Below, piece after piece: positions 1-10,933 of a stretch of 64,000 nt of DNA (position 1 is its first letter; every line of letters begins with the position of its first letter). This DNA is from Irineochytrium annulatum (lineage: Eukaryota > Chytridiomycota > Chytridiomycetes > Chytridiales > Chytridiaceae): the NCBI GenBank assembly GCA_027600665.1, contig JADGJL010000017.1, forward strand, positions 29,431 through 93,430, read 5' to 3'. The notes beneath the pieces are model-generated. The model was not told the origin of the DNA. It was given only the letters and a program-made list of their open reading frames with translations, and made no database searches. Made by a program: the position numbers and the translations under genes.

Positions 1-995
1 AGCAATACCAAGCCGCGACGCTCATTCAGCGACTCGCCCGCCGCCGCCTCCGAAAGATTCGGTTCATTAAGGACGAGGCGGCGGCCCGGATCCAACGCAA
101 CTGGCGGCGTCGCCTCTTCGTTTGGATCGCGCTTATGCGGTGCATCTACCAACAGCCCATTCCCGAGCTACACCGCGCCGCGGCCGTCATCCAGACCAAG
201 TGGAAGCACTGGTCTATGTTCAGAAACTCGCCCATTGCTAAGCGGTACAATGCGAGGATCGAGGGTAGGTTTGTCGCTTTATGTTATCACGTTGGCGTTG
301 TGTGTTAATACTGTGAACGTGTAGATATCATCAAGGCGGTCAACAGGATCATCGAGTGGTGGAGGCCACTTTGCAAAAGGATCACGCACCAGAAGCAAAT
401 GCGAGAGGTAATGTGTAAAAGGTTGCCTTTTTATAATCCTGTTATTACAGAAAAACGCAGCCGCCTGCGAAATTCAACGTGTCTTCCGAGGTAAATCATT
501 GTTTTATAAGACGTTAGCTCTTCGATACCTCTCTTCTAACGTTCATGCAAGGCTTCCGTCTCCGCCAGCTCATCCGCCCCGACATCCGACAGCGCCTTCA
601 GGCCCTGGGTGCCAGCGTCACGCGGCACCGCGCCGAGCTCTTCCGCGTCCGCAGCGCGTATGTTATCCAGAAGGCATGGCGGAACTACGTCTCGCGCAAG
701 GTTCGGTCCGACAAGATCAGGACGCGGAACAGGGCCGGCGCAAAGATCCAGGCGTTCTGGAAGGGTTACTGGGTCCGCTCGCGTAAGTTTCTTGTGGTTA
801 CCTTCGTTCTATCTCCATTGCGTCTGACGTTTCGAGCTACTTCGTTGTCACAGACATCCATCTCCGCTTTACGTACGGCGAGGCCGTCTTCCTCACGGCC
901 GTCTGCAAGGCGCTCCGTAACTGCCACTTCATCATCAAAATGTACAGGCCATGCGGAATCGTCTGTCCGAAGCGCGAGACGGCCTTCTACCCATA
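1..995 (+). CDS. IQ-motif (calmodulin-binding) protein, 3' part
   Basis: This is the C-terminal part of a gene whose 5' end lies outside the window. Five exons can be joined: about 3-264, 326-406, 452-491, 552-782 and 853-995, ending in TAA. The peptide carries several IQ-like motifs, including AATLIQRLARRRLRKI, AAARIQRNWRRR, AAAVIQTKWKHW, AYVIQKAWRNYVSRKV and GAKIQAFWKGYWVRS. IQ motifs usually bind calmodulin or myosin light chains. After the last IQ there is about 47 residues with no motif I recognise. No motor, RhoGAP or calponin domain is in the visible part, so the protein could be an unconventional myosin tail, an ASPM/IQGAP-like protein or a ciliary IQ protein. The gene call is firm; the subfamily is not. 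Confidence 0.75.
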
Positions 996-1192
996 ACGAG
1001 TACATTGCACTATTCTTCGTCCTTCCTCCCTTGCATCTATGGTCCTTACGTGCATCTATTACTATACATTGCAGTAACAACAAACTCCATCTACAAAAGG
1101 ATGAAGAACCACAAGATCACACCAGTGATATCACTAAAAGTACCCAGAAGAATCTAACTGCTCATAATTCATTTGTATTTTTATCTTCAATT

Positions 1193-1245
1193 GAAATACA
1201 TGTACAACTGAAGGTCGAATCCCACTTCAACTGTACTTGAATTTC
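1193..1245. repeat. imperfect 21-bp inverted repeat, 11-nt spacer
   Basis: The arm at 1193-1213 (GAAATACATGTACAACTGAAG) is matched in inverted orientation by 1225-1245 at 17 of 21 positions, with an 11-nt spacer. It could fold as a hairpin. It lies about 200 bp downstream of the IQ-gene stop, so it may be a 3' UTR structure or the remnant of a small foldback element. No target-site duplication was recognised. Confidence 0.6.
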
Positions 1246-1863
1246 GTGGTTAATGGGCCCCAGCACGCCTACGAAGTCGCCGAAAACGGCTGCCTTTCTT
1301 CCGGCTAAAGCTCGAAGCTTGAAAACATAAAATCCTCTGCTCTTTGATTTTCGCAAAGCCAAAAAAAGTATCTGCATGTGCACCAACTCCGCCGCATATA
1401 TCGGCTGATCGACACATATCCCCGCCCGTTACGTCGGTGCTCCGGCATCGCACGCGCCTTTATATCCAATGCTCACGACGAGAGGCACCTGTTGACGTCA
1501 ATGCTGAGATCTTAGTTCTCGGGATCGAAGTGGTCTCGGGCCGTGGCCTCGGCGATTGCGGCGGAACAGCTTTCAATGCATGCGATCACGGCGATGAACC
1601 CGTTGCAGCGCATGTGGTGGCTTTGTCGGAGCAGCTGCCGGATCAGCCGGATTGGCTGCTTGATTGGAGCCGCTCACGCAGATCTCGGCGGTGTCGAGGC
1701 AGTTCGAGGTCGACGGCGTGGGGTTTGTGGCGCCTCCTCTCATTTCTCCTGTCCTGTTCGTCTCTGCCGTCGATCCGAGCGCGAACGGGATCCAGATCTC
1801 GGGGCACCACCTCGTCGTCCCCGTCTCCCTCAAAAGAAGCGGCAGCGCCGCGACACCAAACAG

Positions 1864-1895
1864 CTCAACCGTCTCCTCCGAAGGAGACGGTTGAG
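1864..1895. repeat. perfect 13-bp inverted repeat, 6-nt loop
   Basis: CTCAACCGTCTCC at 1864-1876 is followed after TCCGAA by its exact reverse complement at 1883-1895. It lies in the interval without a supported gene. A perfect GC-rich 13-bp stem with a 6-nt loop is unlikely by chance at a given site. There is no T-run after it, and terminator hairpins of this kind are not expected in a fungal nucleus. Confidence 0.7.
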
Positions 1896-3262
1896 CATCG
1901 TGAGGTTTTCCACCTTCCTAGGAAAACGACGCCCCGCGACGCCGATCATTTAACCCGCCTCCCGCGGAGGAAGCGATGGCATCACGACGACGATTGTCTC
2001 GACCCGGAACCCGATCTCGCCTGGCCCTCCTCGTCCTGCCTCAAGAACGCCTAAAAATTCGCAGGCAAGGCCATCAAGGCCGTAAACGCCTGCCACAGCA
2101 TGACAATGCCTGCGTCCGCGCCTCCTGCGGCCTCATGAAATGCGTCGTGACCTGCCCGGCCGCCTCGACGCCTACAGGGTCCTCGGAGAGCTTCGCGGCC
2201 ACGAACCCCTGCTGGCCGTCACGACCGCGGGCATCTGCACCGACGTCGCCATCCCGCCTCCACCGCCGCCTCCGCCGCTGCCGGCTCGTCGACGCCAGGC
2301 GCCCGGTGACACCTGCCCCACGTCGGCCTCCGTTCGCAGATCCCCTTCCGTGATTGCCGTCGTGATCGCCCTCTGCTCAGCGAGTGCTGCTTCTTTCGTT
2401 CTGAGTTCGGACCGCGACGTCCGACTCCTTCCTTTTTTTTTTGGTTTTACGAAGCCCAGTTGTTAGCTATGCACAATACCCATTATATTTACACATGGAC
2501 TTTTGCACCACTCGCTGTTGTGTCGTGCTACTGCAAGGTGGCCGGGAAAGCTCATTACGAGGTAGGCCATCCTCTTGATAATGCAACTCATGGCGGTGCT
2601 TCCTCAAGATAAAATGGTTCTTTTTTTAAGTGCAATTCCGTGCTTCGTGAATCAGCGGGATCGACCAAACGTCAGAGCATGGCATGTCAGACCATATTTT
2701 ACAACAACTGGCCGACATCTTCCGGCCTTCCGGGCCTTTAAAGCTGACAATCGATAAGGACACGTTCGTCGCGGGCGCCTCAGCGTCGCGTCGCCACAGC
2801 GCGCGGCCCGTCGAGTTGGGGACGCGTCGCTGGTGCGCGGCGTCCAGGCCGGCGCTCGCGTGGTTCGACGACAGCACGATGAGGCGCAATCGCCCCCGCC
2901 CCCGCCTTCACGACGCACCCAATCACGCATTCATCAAGTGTTCGGCCGGTCGAGAGCGCAGGTCGCATTTTTGGCAAAGTCCGGAAAGGGTGTTCAGCCC
3001 GTGCCCCTGCTAGAAACGCGCGCCCCAACCGAAGATGAGGGGGCGCCAGCATATTGATTTCATCGGTAAATCAGCCTTTACTGCGATATAAAGATGGGCC
3101 GAGCCGGACGCGGGGATCGATTCTCCTGGCCGGGTGCCCGTCTTTCCCCTTTATCGTTGTGAAGTGAGCCCATTCGGACCCATTTCAGAGCATACATAAA
3201 ACACCAACCCCGACCACGAACCCTCTCCCCAACGATCCCTCTCCAATCTCTGATCATCAACG

Positions 3263-6200
3263 ATGTCCGCCAAGGTACGAGGCCGTCGCGACCGAGGGGA
3301 GGCACCGGGGCTGCGAGGGGGTCGGGGATCGCGCGACGGCTGACGCCTCGGATTGCGCCTGATGATGGCGTGATGCCACACCCGCGCGGTCCTTCGGTAC
3401 CGCAACCGTGGGACCGCGATCCACGGATCACCGCTGGATGCGGACGCGATCTCGCGGGACGAGCTTGCTGGACTCTAGTTGCGGGACGGGCGGATGAGAC
3501 GTTGCTTGGGGGTGTTGAGGCACACGGATCTGGGGCTGATGAGGGCCGGCTCGCGACGGCGGACTTCTTTGGCCGCGTCACTCACCGGCCCACCGCGTCG
3601 CGCGACCCCGTCTTGTCGCTGCTCCGATGGGCCGCCTTCATTCCCGCTGACTTCGCGATGCTAACCTGACCTCCCGTCTTCAGGCGATCCGCGAGTTCGA
3701 TGGCAAGCTCCTGCTCGCGTACTGGCTTCCGCGCCTCGGTGATGAGGGCAAGACGGCCGGCTTCCTCGCGTCCAACAAGGTGGCGCATCTCAACTTCGAG
3801 GGCAACATGCCCGTCACCGAGGACCAGAACCTGATCAACGCGCACGTGGCCGCCGAGTTCCAGAAGCTTGAGATTGCGCATCCGTGGTTGCTTACCGAGA
3901 AGCTCGTGTGCAAGCCCGATCAGCTGATTAAGCGGAGAGGGAAGAACGGACTCTTGGGGATCAACTTGGACTGGGCGGGGGTAAAGGAATGGATTGGGAA
4001 GCGGGCTGGACAGCGGTTCAAGGTTGGTGGCTTACAAGCCCAACGCGGGTATTTTTAAACGGGAAGATTAACCTCTGTGGTGACAAACAGCTCGAGAGGA
4101 CTACCGGAATCCTCAACACCTTCATTGTCGAGCCCTTCGTCCCCCACCCCCAAGACACCGAATTCTACATCTGCATCCAGTCCGAGCGGGATGGCGACAT
4201 GATCTTCTTCACGCACGAGGGCGGTGTCGACGTCGGCGACGTCGACGCTAAGGCCAAGAAGCTCCTCATCCCTGTCTCTCAAACCGCGCCCACCCCCGCC
4301 GCCATCAAATCCACCCTTCTCGCTGGTTAGTTCTCTATCTTCTATTCTTGTGATCTGCGCACCTGCTAATTTTACCGTTTAGATGTTAAGGAGTCAAAGC
4401 ACGCCGTCCTCGTCGAGTTCGTCACCCGCCTATACGCCGTCTACTCCGAGCTCCACTTTACCTACCTTGAGATCAACCCCCTCGTCGTCACCGAGAGCAG
4501 CGCCGGCGCCTCCGTCTTTTACCTGGATCTTGCAGCAAAGCTTGACCAGACGGCCGACTTCGAGTGCGGCAAAAAGTGGTCCCTGGGCCGGCAGTCGGCC
4601 TATTCCCTCATGGGCCACAACAACCCTAGCGGCCCCACTATGGAGTTCCCGGCGCCCTTTGGTCGAGAACTTACCAAGGAGGAGGCATACATCGCGGACC
4701 TCGACGCGAAGACCGGCGCCTCCCTTAAGCTGACCGTTTTGAACAGCTCCGGCCGCATTTGGACGATGGTTGCCGGCGGTGGTGCCTCCGTCGTCTACTC
4801 GGATGCCATCGCAGCCCATGGTTTCGCGCACGAGCTCGCCAACTACGGCGAGTACTCTGGCGCGCCCTCCGAGTCCCAGACGTACGAGTACGCCAAGACC
4901 ATCCTCGACCTTATGACCCGCGGCGCACCTCACCCGGAGGGCAAGTTCCTCTTCATCGGCGGAGGTATCGCCAACTTCACCAACGTCGCCGCAACGTTCA
5001 AGGGCGTTGTCCGCGCCCTTAGGGAGTACTCTAAGCCCCTCCTCACCCATGGCGTCAAGATCTACGTCCGTCGTGCCGGGCCCAACTACCAGGAGGGTCT
5101 GAGGCTGATCAAGAACGTGGGCGAGACCCTCGGTCTCGACATGCACGTCTTCGGGCCCGAGATGCACGTCACGGGAATCGTGCCGCTCGCGCTCAAAGGC
5201 GACCGCGCGCACCTTAACGGTCACGCCGGCCCCGTTGGCGGCGGAAACGACCTGATGTCGATCGCGAACCCCGTGCCATCGGTCCAGCAGTCGGCCGCGG
5301 CGAGCGCGGGCCCCATCCCGGCTCCCTTGTTCCAAGGCGCAGAGGCCGCGAACTCGACGTTTAGTGGGAAGACGAGGAGCTTCATCTACGGCATGCAGCC
5401 GAGGGCCGTGCAAGGGATGCTGGACTTCGATTTCATGTGCAAGAGGGCTGAACCGTCGGTCGCTTGCATGATCTACCCGTTCGGCGGGCACCATGTCCAG
5501 AAGTTCTACTGGGGCACCAAGGAAACGCTCATGCCCGTATACACCTCCATCGAGGAGGCTTGCGCCAAGTTCCCCGATGTTGATGTCGTGATCAACTTTG
5601 CTTCGTTCCGAAGGTTTGTTATTCATCTTGTCCTGTATTATGACAGATACGTGCTAACTTCCATCGATTGATAGTGTCTACGAGAGCACGATGCAGCTCC
5701 TCACGTTCGCCCAGTTCAAGACGATCGCCATTATCGCCGAGGGTGTCCCCGAGCGCCGTGCGCGCCAGCTCCTGCACGCCGCTAAGGCCAAGGACGTTCT
5801 CATTATCGGCCCGGCCACGGTCGGCGGCATCAAGCCTGGCTGCTTCAAGATCGGCAACACGGGCGGCATGATGGACAACATCGTCTCCTCCCGGCTCTAC
5901 CGGCCCGGGTCCGTCGCGTACGTCTCTAAGTCCGGCGGTATGTCGAACGAACTCAACAACATCATCTCGCGGGCTACCGACGGCGTGTACGAGGGTGTTG
6001 CGATCGGTGGTGATCGGTACCCGGGCTCGACTTTCATCGACCACATGCTGAGGTATGAGGCCGACCCGAGGGCGAGGATTATTGTCCTGCTCGGTGAGGT
6101 CGGTGGTGTGGAGGAGTACCACATTGCGACCGCGATTAAGGAGAAGAAGATCACGAAGCCCGTTGTTGCGTGGTGCATTGGTACTTGCGCGAAGATGTTC

Positions 6201-7443
6201 ACGACGGACGTAAGTGATAATTTGGTTGTAAAGCGGTGGGGCTGAGCCTGATCGGGCGCGTATGGATAGGTCCAATTCGGCCACGCCGGCTCGTTCGCGA
6301 ACTCTGACCTCGAGACCGCCGATTCGAAGAACGCTGGCCTTCGCGCCGCTGGTGCTATCGTCCCCAATACCTTCGAGGACCTTCCGGCCGCCCTTGCCCA
6401 GGTCTTCAAAGACCTCGTCAGCAAGAAAACCATTGTTCTCGGCAAGGAGCCTGAGCCGCCGAAGATTCCGATTGACTACTCTTGGGCTCAGGAGCTTGGC
6501 CTGATCCGTAAGCCAGCCTCCTTTATCTCTACCATTTGCGACGACCGTGGCCAGGAGCTCCTGTACGCCGGCATGGCCATCTCGGAGGTCTTCAAGGAGG
6601 ACATCGGCATCGGCGGCGTGCTGTCGCTCTTATGGTTCAAGCGCCGCCTCCCAACGTGGGCAAGCAAGTTTATCGAGATGGTTCTCATGCTTACAGCTGA
6701 TCACGGACCCGCTGTTTCGGGCGCGCACAACACCATCGTTACGGCCCGTGCGGGCAGGGATCTCGTCTCCTCCCTCGCGTCCGGTCTGCTGACGATCGGC
6801 GAGCGATTTGGCGGTGCGCTTGACGGCGCGGCACAAACCTTCTCGGCAGCGTACGACCAGGGTCTCCTTCCCAGCGAGTTCGTCGACTCGATGAGGAAGA
6901 AGCACCAGCTCATCCTCGGTATCGGCCACAAGATCAAGAGCAGGACGAACCCGGATCTTCGCGTCGAGATTGTTAAGAACTTCGTCAAGAACAACTTCCC
7001 GTCGTGCGACATCCTTAACTTCGCGCTCGAGGTCGAGAAGATCACCACGTCAAAGAAGGATAACCTCATCTTGAACGTCGACGGCGCCGTCGGTGTCGCG
7101 TTCGTCGATCTGCTGAGGAGCTGCGGCGCGTTCTCGCAGGAGGAGGCCGAGGAGTACGTCCAGATTGGGACGTTGAACGGTCTCTTCGTGCTCGGCAGGT
7201 CCATTGGGTTTATTGGGCACTACCTTGATCAGAAGAGACTCAAGCAGGGCCTGTACAGGCACCCGTGGGACGATATTTCGTAAGCATTCTTGCTTGCCGT
7301 CACGATTAATATTAGTTTCGCTAAACCGCTTGCTTTTCTACAGGTATATCATCAACCCGAGCCAGGATGACGGCGTGCAAAAGCGCACGATGGTTGAGGG
7401 CAAGGATGCGATCGAGAAGGGTGTGCAGCCGATGCAGATGTAG
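3263..7443 (+). CDS. ACLY: ATP-citrate synthase (single-chain ATP-citrate lyase)
   Basis: Cleaves cytosolic citrate with CoA and ATP to acetyl-CoA and oxaloacetate, supplying lipid synthesis and protein acetylation. Seven exons join to 1153 residues: 3263-3274, 3684-4022, 4091-4325, 4383-5613, 5675-6209, 6270-7279 and 7344-7443. The sum is an exact multiple of three. The N-terminal half is the ATP-grasp/citrate-binding part ([43 protein letters not shown]). The middle has the CoA-binding and phospho-His region ([23 protein letters not shown], where the His is the phosphorylated residue). The C-terminal part is the citrate synthase-like domain ([24 protein letters not shown]). The first coding exon encodes only four residues. 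The chain is fused, unlike the two-subunit enzyme of ascomycetes. The 4023 donor is GTTGGT, so that junction is slightly less certain. Confidence 0.97.
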
Positions 7444-8766
7444 TGTTGCTTCAGTAACTATGTGGTGTATCTCTTTTATGACTCGGCATCATTAGACATT
7501 CGCAGTTCTCGCTTCACATATGTGTGTTCTTCCTTGCAACAATTCTGTATGATCTTTCCTTCCTTCCCCTGGTTTTTCCACCACATCGATGTTATACGCA
7601 CTAACAGCGCCTTTGCGGTGCACGCCTTTTTATCTTTATTTTTTTGGTCGTCATATCTTCTATACTCGAAACAACTTTAAGTTCATTTCCGTGGCCCATT
7701 GTTCGTTAGATTTTCCTCTTAAATTGATTTATGGACTACGACTGATGTGGGCGGAAAGACTACAATAAAAAAGACCGCAAGTGATAACTACTGTACATTT
7801 CACGACTTTAATTGTTAAGGAAAAGAGGATCATGACATGGCAATTGCAGGGATCTCGCAAACCTCCACGACTAGCACACCTCGATATTTCCCTTATGCTT
7901 CCACATAAGGCGGGTGTCTTTTCACAACTAGGAGGGGATAGTGATGAAAGGCGATAGCAAGAGGCAGTACACGTGGAAGAGGACAGACTTTCAGACCCTC
8001 AGCATACAATTTACTTGAACAATGTGTTCATAGAAGTTCTAGTTTGATAAAAGCGACAGCAAACATAGCTCGGCCAGTTGTGACACCAGTGATATTGAAC
8101 AGAACGACAAAGAGGCGGCAGCCCTGCGGCTGTGAGGGGACCGCTTGAAGGGCACATGAGCGACATGTTGTCGGAAGAGACGTAGCCGCCGCCGCTGGAG
8201 GCCGGCGTGTACAAAGGCTCGCCTGTGTCGAAGGCATTTGCGAAAGCATAGGAGGGCGCCGACTTGGGCACCTATGTCGGCTTCGGCCGGTGCGTGGACG
8301 AGGTGTATGACGGCTTCGGAGAGTGCGAAGGAGTTTTCCTGGAAGCGTAGGACGGCGTACGGCTCGTAGTAAGTCGGCATCGGCTGACCGTGAAATCTGT
8401 AAGTGCGCTGTCGTCTGGGAGCATGCGGCACATAGGTGCCGGCGCCGGTGCGGGCGCGGGGCGCACCAGCGCCGGGGTACCCCTGTGCCGCATGCTCCGC
8501 AACGATACGCGCGTAGCGATCAGAGCGTCGATGATTCAGCGTCCGTGGCCACGGCGGCCGGCACCGCGCCTTGGTTTTTGCGGACGGGGCGTTCATGGTG
8601 GGCGCCCGCGTCGTCGTGCGAATCTAGCGCTTCTCCGCATCGATCCCAACTGCACCTTGCGAGCGGCAAACTCATTGCCAGCACCCGCATGACCTGTTGA
8701 ATTCGGCCCTAGGTGTCCGAAAGTGGAGTGCAAAGCAAGTCGGCCCTTTGCGAACTCTCCCCAGCA
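7444..8766. other. interval between ATP-citrate synthase and ARP6
   Basis: About 1.3 kb. The first 560 bp after the ACL stop are T-rich 3' flank with no gene. The rest overlaps the doubtful minus-strand frame at 8039-8596. The ARP6 promoter and 5' UTR should lie in the last 100-150 bp. Confidence 0.5.
8039..8596 (-). CDS. doubtful hypothetical ORF
   Basis: An uninterrupted minus-strand frame of 185 codons starting at an ATG (8596). The first 90 or so residues look protein-like, with an Ala/Pro/Arg-rich stretch followed by PMPTYYEPYAVLRFQ. The remaining part is His/Arg-rich and looks out of frame. An overlapping minus frame, broken by a single TAG at about 8272, reads more naturally after that point (SYASRKTPSHSPKPSY, then SYAFANAFDTGEPLY). 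This pattern suits either an unrecognised intron or a decayed gene with a frameshift and a nonsense codon. I recognise no family. Confidence 0.25.
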   Translation of the reverse strand: MNAPSAKTKARCRPPWPRTLNHRRSDRYARIVAEHAAQGYPGAGAPRARTGAGTYVPHAPRRQRTYRFHGQPMPTYYEPYAVLRFQENSFALSEAVIHLVHAPAEADIGAQVGALLCFRKCLRHRRAFVHAGLQRRRLRLFRQHVAHVPFKRSPHSRRAAASLSFCSISLVSQLAELCLLSLLSN

Positions 8767-10781
8767 ATGAGCACGGTGGTGATCGACCTCGGCGCCGCGT
8801 CGATCAAGCTGGGCATGGCGGGGTCTGACGGCTGCGTGTGAGTCTGTTTCCCCGGCCGATTTTGTTGCGAGAGCCGTGGCATGCTGACTAGCCGATCATG
8901 CCTATCGGGCTGCAGTAACGTACCAAATTCGGAAACGAAGCGACGTGGCGACAAGAGGCGGTATCTCGGCGCGCAGGTGGATGACAGGACGGATTATTCG
9001 GGAATGCTGTTCCGGCTGCCATTCGAAAAGGTCGAATTTGGCGTCGACTGGGAAAGGCTGGATTGCCATTGCTGACGACTGCTGCATCCCCGTTGCAATT
9101 TTTGGAACAGGGCTTCCTGACGGACTGGTCGCTGCAGAAGGAGATCCTGGACCTGTCGCTCTTCGGCAAAGGAATGAATGTGCGAGCCCTACTTTCTGTT
9201 CTGTGACTTTCTTGCTTTTTGTCGCTATACCTTGTTGTTCATTTTCGACTTTTTTTTCTTGTTTGCCGTATCCAACGACCTCAATAAAAGTGCGACCCAA
9301 ACTCCTCGAGCCTAATTGTGACGGAGCCTTGCTTCAACTTCCCTTCCATCCGCACGTCCTACGACGAGATCTTCTTTGAGGAGTACGGCTTCTCATCCGT
9401 GTTTCGAGGTCTAGGTACATAAAATATGCGCGGCTTCTTGTGTAATATTTACTTCTTTCTTTTGACCTGCATGTAAAGGTGCTCAGTTATGTTTCTATGG
9501 CGGCGCGAGGCGGACGGAGTGCATCCTGGTCGTAGACTCCGGCTTTTCGTTCACCAACGTCATCCCTGTCGTACACGGCCATCCACTCTTGGCTTCCATT
9601 CGCAGGTATATTGCCGTTGCGTTCTTCTTCATCAGATTACGATGCCGAAGTTCTGACAAACGAGCAAAGAATAAATGTCGGCGGCAAACTTCTCACGAAC
9701 CATCTCAAGGAAATTATCTCGTTTCGGTGAGTCTGCCAATGTCCTTGCGCGCCATCACCAGTTTATCTCACTTCTTGCGAAGGCAATGGAACATGATGGA
9801 AGAAACTTACGTCGTCAACGAAGTGAAGGAGGCCTGCTGCCATGTCGCTGTCGACTTTAAGGCGGAGCTGAAGACATCAAAGTGAATTTTGCTTCTAAAC
9901 CGCAGCTTTTTTTGCTCACAGATTTCGTTGTTAAAGGGATAAGAATGAGGTGCTGGAGTATATTTTGCCGGATTTCATCACACGGAAACATGGGTATATT
10001 CGGGTTGGTATTTGTTCTGTGAGTTCATCCGTTCTGATTGTCAACCATATGCAGGATAAGGCGGACACCTCCGCCGACATGAATCAGGTGCGACTGGCTT
10101 CGGGGATCTTGAGGTGTTCTGTCCCTAATTATTATGTCGGGCGGGCTGCCAGATTCTTCAACTTAATCACGAACGTTTCACGGTCCCCGAGGTCCTCTTC
10201 AACCCTTCCGACCTCGGGCTCAATCAGGCCGGACTCGTGGAGGCCGTTGTCGAATCCGTTTTGTCCGCTAGCCCAGGTACGATATTTTTCGCCTAAGTAT
10301 TCTTTTTCAACATATTGTTATTCACCATCGTTCCTTTCGCAGACCTCCATGGTCCATTATTCGCCAACATTGTCCTTACGGGGGGCAACGTGTGCATGCC
10401 CGGCTTCTCCGAACGATTGTAATACTAGCAGGCTTACTACGGGCTGATGAACCTACTCACCTGATCCTTTTGTAAGGTTTACCGACGTGCGCCGTGAGGT
10501 CCCCGACGAGTACGCCGTCAACATCTTCACACCCAACGAGTAAGTTCTCCTTCGTTTTTTCGTTGGATTATTGTTTTATTGACCGCTTCTCCGCAATTAA
10601 AAAAATCAACGCTGCAATCAATTACGCCCCGCTCGCCCATCTATGTTCTACGTTCCATACATACACCAGCCCGATCAAGTACACGTGGGAGTGCGGCAGC
10701 GAGTGGGCCGCCAAACGGCCCGTTGCCTTAGCCGAGAACGCCATCACCCGGGCTCAGTACGAGGAATATGGGCCTAGATGA
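8767..10781 (+). CDS. ARP6: actin-related protein 6 (SWR1/SRCAP complex subunit)
   Basis: Nuclear actin-related subunit of the SWR1-type remodeler that deposits histone H2A.Z. Thirteen exons were joined by hand: 8767-8837, 8916-9030, 9111-9179, 9291-9414, 9479-9605, 9670-9726, 9783-9881, 9937-10003, 10055-10087, 10153-10276, 10343-10418, 10477-10539 and 10670-10781. They give 378 residues with no frame break. Family landmarks in order are VVIDLGAASIKLGMAG (nucleotide-binding loop), LIVTEPCFNFPSI, FEEYGFSSVFR, ILVVDSGFSFTNVIP, INVGGKLLTNHLKEIIS, RFTVPEVLFNPSDLG and ANIVLTGGNVCMPGF, ending with SPIKYTWE-like DPIKYTWE. The GGKLLTNHLKE and NPSDLG signatures favour ARP6 over conventional actin. 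The gene converges on DAW1; their stops are about 150 bp apart. Confidence 0.93.
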
Positions 10782-10933
10782 GAGACCCGGTCGACTTTAA
10801 CCCGCCTTTGGTGCTCTCGGTCGTTAGCGCGGCACCATTTCGACACCTATTATACCGCGAACGCATATGGAGACCCCGGTTCCTATGCTGTGGAGTAACT
10901 TGTTATGGAGGGAGGTGTGGTTGTGGCGGCCTC

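Larger units (their letters stand above)
996..3262. other. long interval without a supported gene
   Basis: About 2.3 kb between the IQ gene and ATP-citrate synthase. The longest open frame is 1344-2054 (+, 236 codons). It is Ser/Arg/Pro-rich, shows no domain I recognise, and has equally long overlapping frames, so it looks like GC-driven open frame. A stretch at about 1700-1890 in another frame reads like a plausible beta-rich segment (FVAPPLISPVLFVSAVDPS), so a decayed or poorly spliced gene is possible. Two inverted repeats (1193-1245 and 1864-1895) are listed separately. The final part (about 3100-3262) should hold the promoter and 5' UTR of the next gene. Confidence 0.5.

Noticed and set aside
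1344..2054. 236-codon plus-strand open frame
   Set aside because: Low-complexity Ser/Arg/Pro sequence with overlapping long frames; no domain, no splice context, no upstream support. Kept only as a note under the interval.
4430..5626. 398-codon minus-strand open frame
   Set aside because: Antisense to exon 4 of ATP-citrate synthase, whose sense strand matches the family along its length.
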